Assembly (NCBI GenBank): GCA_964568355.1
Contig: CAZMRK010000840.1
Location: 1 to 11,146 of the forward strand
Length of the DNA stretch: 11,146 nt
Origin: JAJPJX01 sp964568355
GTDB taxonomy: Bacteria; Acidobacteriota; Terriglobia; Bryobacterales; Bryobacteraceae
Direction: 5' to 3'
The position numbers were made by a program, and so were the translations under genes. The notes under the pieces were generated by a model. The model saw nothing but the letters and a program-made list of their open reading frames with translations, was not told the origin of the DNA and made no database searches. This document shows, piece by piece, positions 5,792 to 11,146 of this stretch (positions are counted from its first letter, which is position 1; each line of letters begins with the position of its first letter).

Positions 5792-6460
5792 ATGTTCCCG
5801 CTCAAAGACACGCAGCCCAGCTATTCGCGTCCCCTGGTCACGGTCACCCTGATCATCCTGAACGTGTTGGCTTTTCTCTTTGAGCTTTCGCTCGATCCCT
5901 ACTCCCGCAACGATTTTCTTTCTGTTTTCGGGGTAGTGCCGGATCGCCTGTACCTGCCCTCTCTGCTGACTTCCATGTTCCTGCACGGCGGCTGGATGCA
6001 TATTCTCGGCAACATGTGGTTCCTCTGGATCTTTGGCGACAACGTGGAAGACATTCTGGGGCACGGCCGTTTTCTGCTCTTTTACCTGCTTTGCGGATTT
6101 GCGGCAGCCATCACGCAGGTTTTCTTAAACCCGGAATCCCACATTCCCATCATCGGGGCCAGCGGAGCTATCGCGGGGGTCATGGGCGCTTACATGGTCA
6201 AGTTTCCTCACGCCCGCATCCTCACTTTGGTTTTTCTTTTCTTCTTCGTGACCACGGTGGATGTTCCGGCCGTTTTCATGCTCGCGTACTGGTTCCTGAT
6301 CCAGTTGTTCAGCGGGGTGGGCACGGTCGGATACTCCAGCCAGTCACAGGGTGGTGTGGCGTGGTTCGCCCATGTCGGCGGCTTCCTGGTGGGCATGCTG
6401 CTGGTCGGGATGCTGGCGATACGCAAGCCGTATTCCCGGCGGAGCGATCTCCGCTGGTAG
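5792..6460 (+). CDS. Rhomboid family intramembrane serine protease
   Basis: This 222-residue multipass membrane protein has about six hydrophobic segments (near residues 15-33, 57-80, 93-113, 119-137, 143-172 and 188-210). The rhomboid signatures are complete. HGGWMHILGN is at 65-74, with Asn74 as the oxyanion residue. GASG at 122-125 contains the catalytic Ser124, and AHVGG at 193-197 contains the catalytic His194. It should therefore be an active protease cutting within or near transmembrane segments of membrane proteins; the target is unknown. ATG 5792 (MFPLKDTQPS) is chosen because the family conserved start (basic/Pro, then hydrophobic) begins there. The frame is open back to 5726, but that stretch reads as low-complexity leader and holds the promoter candidate. 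The ribosome binding site is weak. The stop is nine bases before the glutaredoxin-like gene, suggesting one operon. Confidence 0.92.
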   Translation: MFPLKDTQPSYSRPLVTVTLIILNVLAFLFELSLDPYSRNDFLSVFGVVPDRLYLPSLLTSMFLHGGWMHILGNMWFLWIFGDNVEDILGHGRFLLFYLLCGFAAAITQVFLNPESHIPIIGASGAIAGVMGAYMVKFPHARILTLVFLFFFVTTVDVPAVFMLAYWFLIQLFSGVGTVGYSSQSQGGVAWFAHVGGFLVGMLLVGMLAIRKPYSRRSDLRW

Positions 6461-6469
6461 CCTGGGCCT

Positions 6470-6712
6470 ATGCACAAAGTCACGCTTTACACGCGGGCCG
6501 GGTGCCACCTCTGCGATGACGCCAAGCAGGTGCTGGAAGCCGCCCGGCGCAAGGCCATATTCGAACTGGAGGAAATCGATATCGACCTTCGCCCGGAATG
6601 GCGCCGCCTTTACAATGAAGAAGTCCCCGTCATCTCCATCGACGGAGTCAAGGCATTCAAATACAAGATCACCATGCAGGAATTCCTGAAAAAACTGGCG
6701 GCGCGCGCATGA
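6470..6712 (+). CDS. Glutaredoxin-like CxxC thiol-disulfide protein
   Basis: This 80-residue thioredoxin-fold protein is of the short glutaredoxin-like type. The redox motif is C12-H-L-C15, after the first strand KVTLYT and before a helix DDAKQVLEAA. The cis-proline is Pro53 in EVPVISIDG. The C-terminal helix is TMQEFLKKLAAR. It lacks an export signal, so it acts in the cytosol. It probably reduces a disulfide or mixed disulfide; the electron donor is unknown. The last four bases overlap the bshB1 start as ATGA, so the two are translationally coupled. That suggests, without proof, that its partner is bacillithiol. CHLC also occurs in other small redox proteins with no known link to that thiol. 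There is no strong ribosome site; the start follows the rhomboid stop by nine bases. Confidence 0.85.
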   Translation: MHKVTLYTRAGCHLCDDAKQVLEAARRKAIFELEEIDIDLRPEWRRLYNEEVPVISIDGVKAFKYKITMQEFLKKLAARA

Positions 6713-7419
6713 GTCTCGATGTACTGGCGATCGCCGCGCATCCAGACGATGTGGAGCAGACTTGCGGCGGCACGCTCATCCGCATGGCGGAGGCCGGCTA
6801 TCGTACCGGCATCCTGGATCTGACAGCCGGCGATATGGGAACGCGCGGCACTCCGGAAGAGCGCATGGCCGAAGCCCAGGTAGCAGCCGGACATCTGCTG
6901 GTGAACTGGCGCGACAACCTGCGCATGCCAGATGCGCGTCTCGAAAATGCGCTAAGCGCCCGGCTCACGCTGGCGGTCAGGATCCGCGAACTGAAGCCGC
7001 GGGTGGTCATCCTGCCGTATTGGGAAGGCAGACATCCCGACCACTACCGCGCTTCGGAACTGGGCTACGAAGCCTGCTTTCTCGCAGGACTCAAGAAGCT
7101 GGACGAATACTCCGAGCCGCACCGTCCGTTCAAGGTCCTCTATTCTTCGCTCTACGCTAACGTCACGCCGTCTTTCGTGGTGGACATTTCATCCCAGTTT
7201 GAACGCCGCATGCAGGCGCTGCTGAGCTACCAATCGCAGTACGGGACCACCACGGAGGGCGCAAATCTCTTTCCTCAGGAAGCGGAAATCCGGGAGCGTC
7301 TGGGCGCGATCGCCAGGTTTTACGGCAATCTGATCGGCGCGCGCTATGGGGAACCTTTCGTAGTGAAAGAGACCATGCGTGTGGATGACATCGTGGCTAT
7401 GGGGGTACGGTCTTTCTGA
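6709..7419 (+). CDS. bshB1: Bacillithiol biosynthesis deacetylase BshB1 (LmbE/PIG-L family)
   Basis: This 236-residue zinc-dependent deacetylase removes acetyl from GlcNAc-malate, the second step in bacillithiol synthesis after BshA and before BshC adds cysteine. The motif A-H11-P-D-D14-V-E holds two zinc ligands and the adjacent catalytic Asp, and H109-P-D-H112 supplies the third ligand. These positions match His12, Asp15 and His113 of the Bacillus cereus enzyme with a shift of one. Other BshB1-type marks are the GTPEERMAEA stretch (47-56), LRMPDARL (71-78), GRHPDHYRAS (107-116) and the GARYGEPF end (210-217). The length is as expected. bshA and bshC are not in this window. A related PIG-L deacetylase with another sugar substrate is possible but less likely given the C-terminal motif. 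Confidence 0.9.
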   Translation: MSLDVLAIAAHPDDVEQTCGGTLIRMAEAGYRTGILDLTAGDMGTRGTPEERMAEAQVAAGHLLVNWRDNLRMPDARLENALSARLTLAVRIRELKPRVVILPYWEGRHPDHYRASELGYEACFLAGLKKLDEYSEPHRPFKVLYSSLYANVTPSFVVDISSQFERRMQALLSYQSQYGTTTEGANLFPQEAEIRERLGAIARFYGNLIGARYGEPFVVKETMRVDDIVAMGVRSF

Positions 7420-7426
7420 GTCGCAG

Positions 7427-7432
7427 TAAAAT
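7427..7432 (+). promoter_or_regulatory. -10 candidate for the FxLYD-like gene (near-leaderless)
   Basis: TAAAAT matches the -10 consensus at five of six bases. It lies eight bases after the bshB1 stop and ends nine bases before the ATG at 7442. The expected start of transcription is near 7439, leaving about three untranslated bases. No Shine-Dalgarno sequence is present between it and the ATG. Confidence 0.4.
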
Positions 7433-7441
7433 AGAAGCTTC

Positions 7442-7945
7442 ATGGCAGTTACCCCCGGCAGTTTTGACTCTTCGTTTCAGGGTGAAGACTTTCACCGGCA
7501 CCGCAAGCGTCGAAGGAATAACCCCTGGGGTGTAGTGGTATTACTCGCCATTCTCGTGCTGGGCGGCCTCTCGGTGCCGCTCATCCACCGGTTCCTTCCG
7601 AAATACCGGCTTGTGGAGTCGTCCGCTCCGGCAAAAGCCCCGGCGTCCAGCCCGGCCGATACCAGCCGGACCGCGCCGCTTCCTCTGACCCTCGCCAACG
7701 CTCGCTTTCAGGAGGAAGGTGGTCAGCGGTGCATCGTGGGGGACGTCAAGAACGCATCATCCCAGCGCATCAAGAACGTAGTGGTGACGTTGAACCTCCA
7801 CGTCAATTCGGATTCCACCGCGGCGCTCGCGGTAGCCCGGATTCCCAGCATCGAGCCCAACAGCACGGCGCACTTTCGCACCAACCCCGTCCCCACGCCC
7901 ATTCGACGCTTTTTTGTTCGCTCGATCGACGGCGACCGCCCGTAG
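7442..7945 (+). CDS. Membrane-anchored protein with an FxLYD-like domain
   Basis: This 167-residue protein probably has its N-terminus in the cytosol. Residues 1-27 end in a basic patch (HRHRKRRRNN). One transmembrane segment spans about 28-49. A Pro/Ala/Ser linker covers about 58-80. A small beta-sandwich domain covers about 82-165, with IVGDVKNASSQRIKNVVVTL, then NLHVNSDSTAA and IPSIEPNSTAHFR. That order (Gly-x-Val-x-Asn, paired strands, Pro-Asn/Gly turn, Phe) resembles FxLYD domains of envelope proteins in several phyla. The function is unknown. ATG 7442 has no ribosome binding site; a TAAAAT hexamer nine bases upstream points to a leaderless transcript. The gene precedes folD by 57 bases. 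I assign the domain from motif pattern only. Confidence 0.72.
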   Translation: MAVTPGSFDSSFQGEDFHRHRKRRRNNPWGVVVLLAILVLGGLSVPLIHRFLPKYRLVESSAPAKAPASSPADTSRTAPLPLTLANARFQEEGGQRCIVGDVKNASSQRIKNVVVTLNLHVNSDSTAALAVARIPSIEPNSTAHFRTNPVPTPIRRFFVRSIDGDRP

Positions 7946-7989
7946 GTGAGGCGGCGCACTGAAGGGGTCGAAACCTCCGCCTTTCCCGC

Positions 7990-7995
7990 TATATT
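7990..7995 (+). promoter_or_regulatory. -10 candidate for folD (leaderless)
   Basis: TATATT matches the -10 consensus at five of six bases. Seven bases (GAAAGGG) separate it from the ATG at 8003, so transcription would start at or one base before the start codon. The AAAGGG is too close to the ATG to serve as a normal ribosome binding site. No clear -35 is seen. Confidence 0.42.
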
Positions 7996-8002
7996 GAAAG
8001 GG

Positions 8003-8917
8003 ATGCCCCAGATTCTCGACGGCAATTGTGTCCGCGACCAGATCAAGAGTGAATTGACCCCCCGCATCCAGGCGCTTTCCGCCTCGAAACGTCCGCCCGG
8101 GCTGGCGGTGGTTCTGGCCGGTCACAACCCTGCATCGGAGATCTACGTGCGCAACAAGGTAAAGACCTGCCACGACTTAGGCATCTACAGTGAGACCATC
8201 ACCCCGCCTGAGACGATTTCCACGGACGAACTGCTGGCAGTGGTCGGCGAGCTGAATGCGCGTCCCGACATCGACGGCATCCTGGTACAGCTTCCCTTGC
8301 CCGCCCAGGTGGATAGCAAGCGCGTGCTGCTGGCCGTTTCTCCGGATAAGGATGTGGACGGGTTCCACCCCTGCAACGTGGGGAATCTGGTGGCCGCCCT
8401 CCCTGGTCCGCGCGCCTGCACGCCGGCCGGCATCATCGAACTGCTGCGGCGCTACCAGATTCCAGTGAGCGGCCGGCGCGCGGTGGTGGTGGGCCGCAGC
8501 GACATTGTCGGAAAGCCGGTGGCGATGCTGCTTCTCCATCAGCACGCCACAGTCACCATCTGTCACTCCAAGACTGCGGATCTCCCCGCCGTCTGCCGCG
8601 AAGCCGATATTCTGGTCGCGGCGATGGGGCGGCCGGCGATGTTGACGGCCGAATATATCCGGCCTGGAGCCACGGTTATCGATGTGGGAACCAACCGGAT
8701 CTCCGATCGGGCCCAGGCGGCTGCCATTTTCCGCGGTTCGGCAGCCAAACTGGAGGCGTTCGACCGCAAGGGCAGCCTCCTGGTCGGCGATGTCCATCCT
8801 CTGGATGTGGTTGAAAAAGCGGGGGCCTATACTCCCGTGCCGGGGGGCGTAGGGCCCCTGACGATCGCGATGCTGATGGTGAACACCGTGGAGGCTGCCG
8901 AACGACATCTATGCTGA
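8003..8917 (+). CDS. folD: Bifunctional methylenetetrahydrofolate dehydrogenase/cyclohydrolase
   Basis: This 304-residue cytosolic enzyme interconverts 5,10-methylene-, 5,10-methenyl- and 10-formyl-tetrahydrofolate, supplying one-carbon units for purines and fMet-tRNA. The catalytic Tyr48 and Lys52 are in YVRNK, Gln96 is in VQLPLP, and the folate-site Asp119 is in PDKDVDGFHP. The NADP-binding motif is GRSDIVGKPVAMLL (164-177). The C-terminal signature PVPGGVGPLTIAML is complete at 278-291. Length is normal to slightly long, with a loop near RISDRAQAAAIFRGSAAKLE (232-251). ATG 8003 is chosen because the family start (ILDG) follows directly; the open frame back to 7946 adds only a promoter-like leader. 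The stop overlaps coaE by seven bases. Confidence 0.96.
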   Translation: MPQILDGNCVRDQIKSELTPRIQALSASKRPPGLAVVLAGHNPASEIYVRNKVKTCHDLGIYSETITPPETISTDELLAVVGELNARPDIDGILVQLPLPAQVDSKRVLLAVSPDKDVDGFHPCNVGNLVAALPGPRACTPAGIIELLRRYQIPVSGRRAVVVGRSDIVGKPVAMLLLHQHATVTICHSKTADLPAVCREADILVAAMGRPAMLTAEYIRPGATVIDVGTNRISDRAQAAAIFRGSAAKLEAFDRKGSLLVGDVHPLDVVEKAGAYTPVPGGVGPLTIAMLMVNTVEAAERHLC

Positions 8918-9516
8918 AGGTGGGGTTGACCGGGGGCATGGCCTCCGGAAAGACCTTCGTGGGTCAGGAACTGGCGGCCCTGGGCTGCCACGTGATCCAG
9001 GCGGACGAACTGGGCCATGCCGCGCTTCTGCCGGATGGGGAGGCCTATGCCGCGGTGGTGCGCGAATTCGGCCCGGCGATCCTGGATGCGGGCGGCGTTA
9101 TCGATCGGCGCCAGCTCGCTGCTGAAGTTTTCAACAATCCGGAACGGCTAGCCGTGCTAAACCACCTGGTACACCCCGTAGTGTTCCGCCGTGAAGAAGA
9201 AACGTTAGCGGAGTTCGCACGTCAAGATCCCGCCGGCATTGGGGTGATTGAGGCTGCCATCCTGATCGAGACGGGGCACTACAAGGCTTTCGACCGGATC
9301 ATTGTGGTGGTATGCACTCCGGAGCAACAGATCGAACGAGCGCTCCGACGCGACGGCCTGCCGGAAGAGGAAATTCGCGCGCGGCTCAGCCGACAGATGC
9401 CATTGTCGGAGAAACGCAAGTTCGCCGATTTTGTGATTGATACTTCTGGTGAAAAAGTGGATACAGTGCGTCAGACTCGCGAGGTCTACGCGTCTTTGCG
9501 GAGAATTCAGAAATGA
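8911..9516 (+). CDS. coaE: Dephospho-CoA kinase
   Basis: This 201-residue cytosolic P-loop kinase phosphorylates the 3'-hydroxyl of dephospho-CoA, the last step of coenzyme A synthesis. The Walker A loop is G8-G-M-A-S-G-K14-T (GLTGGMASGKT). The substrate-site Asp32 is in QADELGH. The VHPVV motif is at about 87-91, and the lid region with RLSRQMPLSEKRKFADFVID is near 157-176. Length is normal. The start overlaps folD by seven bases. The end overlaps the protease start as ATGA. No ribosome site lies at a normal distance (GGAGG is about 16 bases upstream), so translation probably depends on coupling to folD. Confidence 0.95.
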   Translation: MLKVGLTGGMASGKTFVGQELAALGCHVIQADELGHAALLPDGEAYAAVVREFGPAILDAGGVIDRRQLAAEVFNNPERLAVLNHLVHPVVFRREEETLAEFARQDPAGIGVIEAAILIETGHYKAFDRIIVVVCTPEQQIERALRRDGLPEEEIRARLSRQMPLSEKRKFADFVIDTSGEKVDTVRQTREVYASLRRIQK

Positions 9517-10661
9517 GTATGCGACCGTTCTTTTGGGCCGCCGTACTGGCCGGCGGTTTTGTTTACGTTACTTCGGTAGGCCACTGGAGCATCAGCCCGC
9601 TGCTGCAACCTTTGCGCAAGACGGGTCAATTGTGGACCTCGCCGGACTCCGCCCAGGGCGCGGCTACTCACACGGTCGACGAACAGAACAACATCGATAT
9701 CTATAAGTCAGCTCGCCAGGCGACGGTCAACATCACGAGCATCGTTTATCGCGAGGATTTCTTTTTCCGCGTTTACCCGGAGCAAGGCAGCGGTTCGGGC
9801 TTTCTGATCAACGCGGATGGGACGATTCTGACCAACAACCACGTCGTTTCCGGCACGGCGCAGTTGACCGTCACTCTAGCCGATAAAAAGCGATACAAGG
9901 CGAAAATTCTGGCGAATGACCCTCGCAACGATCTCGCCCTTCTTCGTATTGACGGAGGCAGTCCCTTGCCCTTCCTCAAACTGGGCGACTCCGACTCCCT
10001 CCTGGTGGGGCAGAAGGTGTTGGCAATCGGCAATCCGTTCGGGCTTCAAGGGACGCTGACCACCGGGGTAGTCAGTTCCCTCGACCGGTCCCTGGATGCC
10101 CAGCAGGGCCGGCGCCTGGAAGGGATGATCCAGACCGACGCGGCGATCAACCCCGGCAATAGCGGAGGGCCGCTCCTGGACTCCCATGGCAATGTCATTG
10201 GAATCAACACCGCCATCTATGGAGACCAGGGCAATATCGGCATCGGGTTCGCCATGCCCATCAACCGCGCGAAAGCCATGCTCAAGGAATTCCAGGAGCG
10301 CGGGCGCTTAGCGCTACCCTACCTTGGCATCCGGACCTACTATATTACCGGCGACCTAGCGGACGAACTGGGTCTTCCATCCTCGGGAGGCCTGCTGATC
10401 CAGCACATCGAGCGCGGTTCTGCCGCAGAAGTGGCCGGCCTTCGCGGGCCCCGGGAGGTGGTCATCGTGGGGAACTACCGTTTGGGTATCGGCGGCGATT
10501 TCATTGTAGCCGTCGATGGCCAACCGGTAGAAGGAAACGACTCCCTGCAGCGAGCTTTGGACCGTAAACGGGCCGGCGACATGTTGCGATTAACCGTGAT
10601 CCGGAACGGCCGGAATGTCGTTGTGCCGGTACGTTTGGGAGAAGCTCGGCAGACTTTATAA
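9513..10661 (+). CDS. HtrA/DegP-like S1C serine protease with one PDZ domain
   Basis: This 382-residue envelope protease has an N-terminal hydrophobic segment (about residues 5-20) that acts as signal anchor or signal peptide. A linker follows, then a trypsin-like domain of about 60-260. The catalytic triad is His110 (TNNHVV), Asp140 (RNDLALL) and Ser217 (NPGNSGGP), all present, so it should be active in degrading or refolding damaged envelope proteins. A single PDZ domain covers about 268-378. Its carboxylate loop side holds an unusually long insert, from AGLRGP through VGNYRLGIGG (308-328), before DFIVAVDG. The start at 9513 has GGAG (9500-9503) nine bases upstream and overlaps the coaE stop; ATG 9519 is an alternative. 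It is the end of the folD-coaE group, which is odd for an envelope protease. DegS- and DegP-like roles cannot be told apart. Confidence 0.92.
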   Translation: MSMRPFFWAAVLAGGFVYVTSVGHWSISPLLQPLRKTGQLWTSPDSAQGAATHTVDEQNNIDIYKSARQATVNITSIVYREDFFFRVYPEQGSGSGFLINADGTILTNNHVVSGTAQLTVTLADKKRYKAKILANDPRNDLALLRIDGGSPLPFLKLGDSDSLLVGQKVLAIGNPFGLQGTLTTGVVSSLDRSLDAQQGRRLEGMIQTDAAINPGNSGGPLLDSHGNVIGINTAIYGDQGNIGIGFAMPINRAKAMLKEFQERGRLALPYLGIRTYYITGDLADELGLPSSGGLLIQHIERGSAAEVAGLRGPREVVIVGNYRLGIGGDFIVAVDGQPVEGNDSLQRALDRKRAGDMLRLTVIRNGRNVVVPVRLGEARQTL

Positions 10662-10664
10662 ATG

Positions 10665-10700
10665 AAAAAAACAAAAAACCTGGCGAGGACAGGCGCCGGG
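10665..10700 (-). terminator. Intrinsic terminator for the minus-strand AT-hook gene
   Basis: Read on the minus strand, CCCGGCG (10700-10694) pairs with CGCCAGG (10685-10679) in seven pairs, one of them G-T, around an eight-base loop. It is followed by T6-G-T7 (10678-10665). This is a standard stem plus T-tract and ends four bases after the HtrA stop on the other strand. On the plus strand the A-tract comes first and no T-run follows, so it should not terminate HtrA transcription. Confidence 0.8.
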
Positions 10701-10815
10701 CTTCCGTTAGGCCGCCCGCCGTCCGTTCTCGCCTCCTAAGCTATTGGAAAAATTGGACCGGATGTAATCTTTGCGAGAGGAATCCCGTCCTGCGAGGTAC
10801 GCGCAGATATTTTCC

Positions 10816-11070
10816 TCAAGCCATTGCCAAGCTTTTGCCGGCCACGGGCGTCTTGCCCGCTTCCGACGTACCCGAGAGAGAAGACTTATTCTTGCTTCCT
10901 GGCGGCCGGCCACGCCGCTTCGGCGTCGTTACGTTCATCGCCGCCATCCAAGCCGGCGGTCGTCCGCGCCGGCGGCCACGCCCGCGCGCCAGTCGCTCCA
11001 GGCTCAGGATTGCTTCCTCAATTTGCTCCCGCTCCTGGCGTAATTCGGCCAATATCTTCGATACGTCCAT
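10816..11070 (-). CDS. Small coiled-coil protein with two AT-hook motifs (putative nucleoid-associated protein)
   Basis: This 84-residue basic protein begins with a charged helix (about 2-28, ILAELRQEREQIEEAILSLE) that could form a coiled coil. Two AT-hook cores follow: R34-R-G-R-P-P39 followed by A-W-M, and R52-R-G-R-P-P57 followed by GSKNK. AT-hooks bind the minor groove of AT-rich DNA. The first core, with its Pro-x-Trp, also resembles the C-terminal DNA-binding motif of H-NS-type proteins, and an N-terminal oligomerising coil plus C-terminal hook is the H-NS layout. Sequence homology to H-NS is not claimed. The tail (63-84) is Ser/Gly/Ala-rich. ATG 11070 is chosen, five bases after a GGGGG tract (11076-11080); ATG 11073 is equally possible and adds one Met. 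A strong terminator lies about 115 bases downstream. The DNA between shows nothing convincing. Confidence 0.68.
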   Translation of the reverse strand: MDVSKILAELRQEREQIEEAILSLERLARGRGRRRGRPPAWMAAMNVTTPKRRGRPPGSKNKSSLSGTSEAGKTPVAGKSLAMA

Positions 11071-11146
11071 CATTGCCCCCAACCATCACTCAATTCGCCG
11101 CCGGGATGCCCCGTTCCGGATTCAGAACAGAACGCCGGTCAGCCTC

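Noticed and set aside
10679..10700. Bidirectional terminator also ending the HtrA transcript
   Set aside because: On the plus strand the stem is followed by CTTCCGTTA and not a T-tract; the T-run exists only on the minus strand.
10707..10913. A 68-codon minus-strand frame overlapping the end of the AT-hook gene and reaching toward the terminator
   Set aside because: It is out of frame with the AT-hook gene, lacks a ribosome site at its start and matches nothing I know. A frameshifted extension is conceivable, but the AT-hook frame ends cleanly.

Overview
The window is GC-rich, gene-dense bacterial DNA. Several features point to an acidobacterium of the Solibacter/Bryobacter type: a PEP-CTERM surface protein, a bacillithiol-pathway deacetylase, an HtrA protease with an enlarged PDZ loop, a small double AT-hook protein, and short GC-rich palindromes whose loops read TTCA/TGAA. 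This placement rests on gene style and family recognition, not on a marker gene. No tRNA, rRNA, CRISPR array, insertion sequence or phage replication gene is visible.

Left part (1-2744): the first few codons of a minus-strand gene resembling an ECF sigma factor run off the left edge. Divergent from it is gmd (GDP-mannose 4,6-dehydratase). Next comes a D-2-hydroxyacid dehydrogenase that unexpectedly carries a signal peptide. A GNAT acetyltransferase on the opposite strand overlaps the dehydrogenase stop codon by three bases.

Middle part (2932-5615): three plus-strand genes for surface or extracellular-type proteins. They are a DVUA0089-like PEP-CTERM protein, a secreted protein with a DNRLRE-like domain, 33 uninterrupted collagen Gly-X-Y triplets and a Cys-containing C-terminal domain, and a stand-alone phage tail-collar (MdpB-like) protein. 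A cluster of three short palindromes (REP-like) lies between the last two. This region and the GNAT gene beside it are the most unusual part of the window.

Right part (5792-10661): two tight plus-strand groups. The first is rhomboid protease, glutaredoxin-like CxxC protein and bshB1; the last two overlap by ATGA. The second is folD, coaE and an HtrA-like protease, with overlapping junctions, preceded by a small membrane-anchored FxLYD-like protein. Several starts (gmd, the FxLYD gene, folD) lie 6-9 bases after a -10-like hexamer and lack a well-placed Shine-Dalgarno sequence, which suggests leaderless transcripts.

The right end holds a minus-strand gene for an 84-residue coiled-coil/double AT-hook protein. 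Its convincing intrinsic terminator sits between it and the convergent HtrA gene.

Most of the window is core metabolism and envelope quality control. I see no complete new defence or mobile system. The best leads are the collagen/collar/GNAT neighbourhood, the CxxC protein coupled to bshB1, the exported dehydrogenase and the AT-hook protein.
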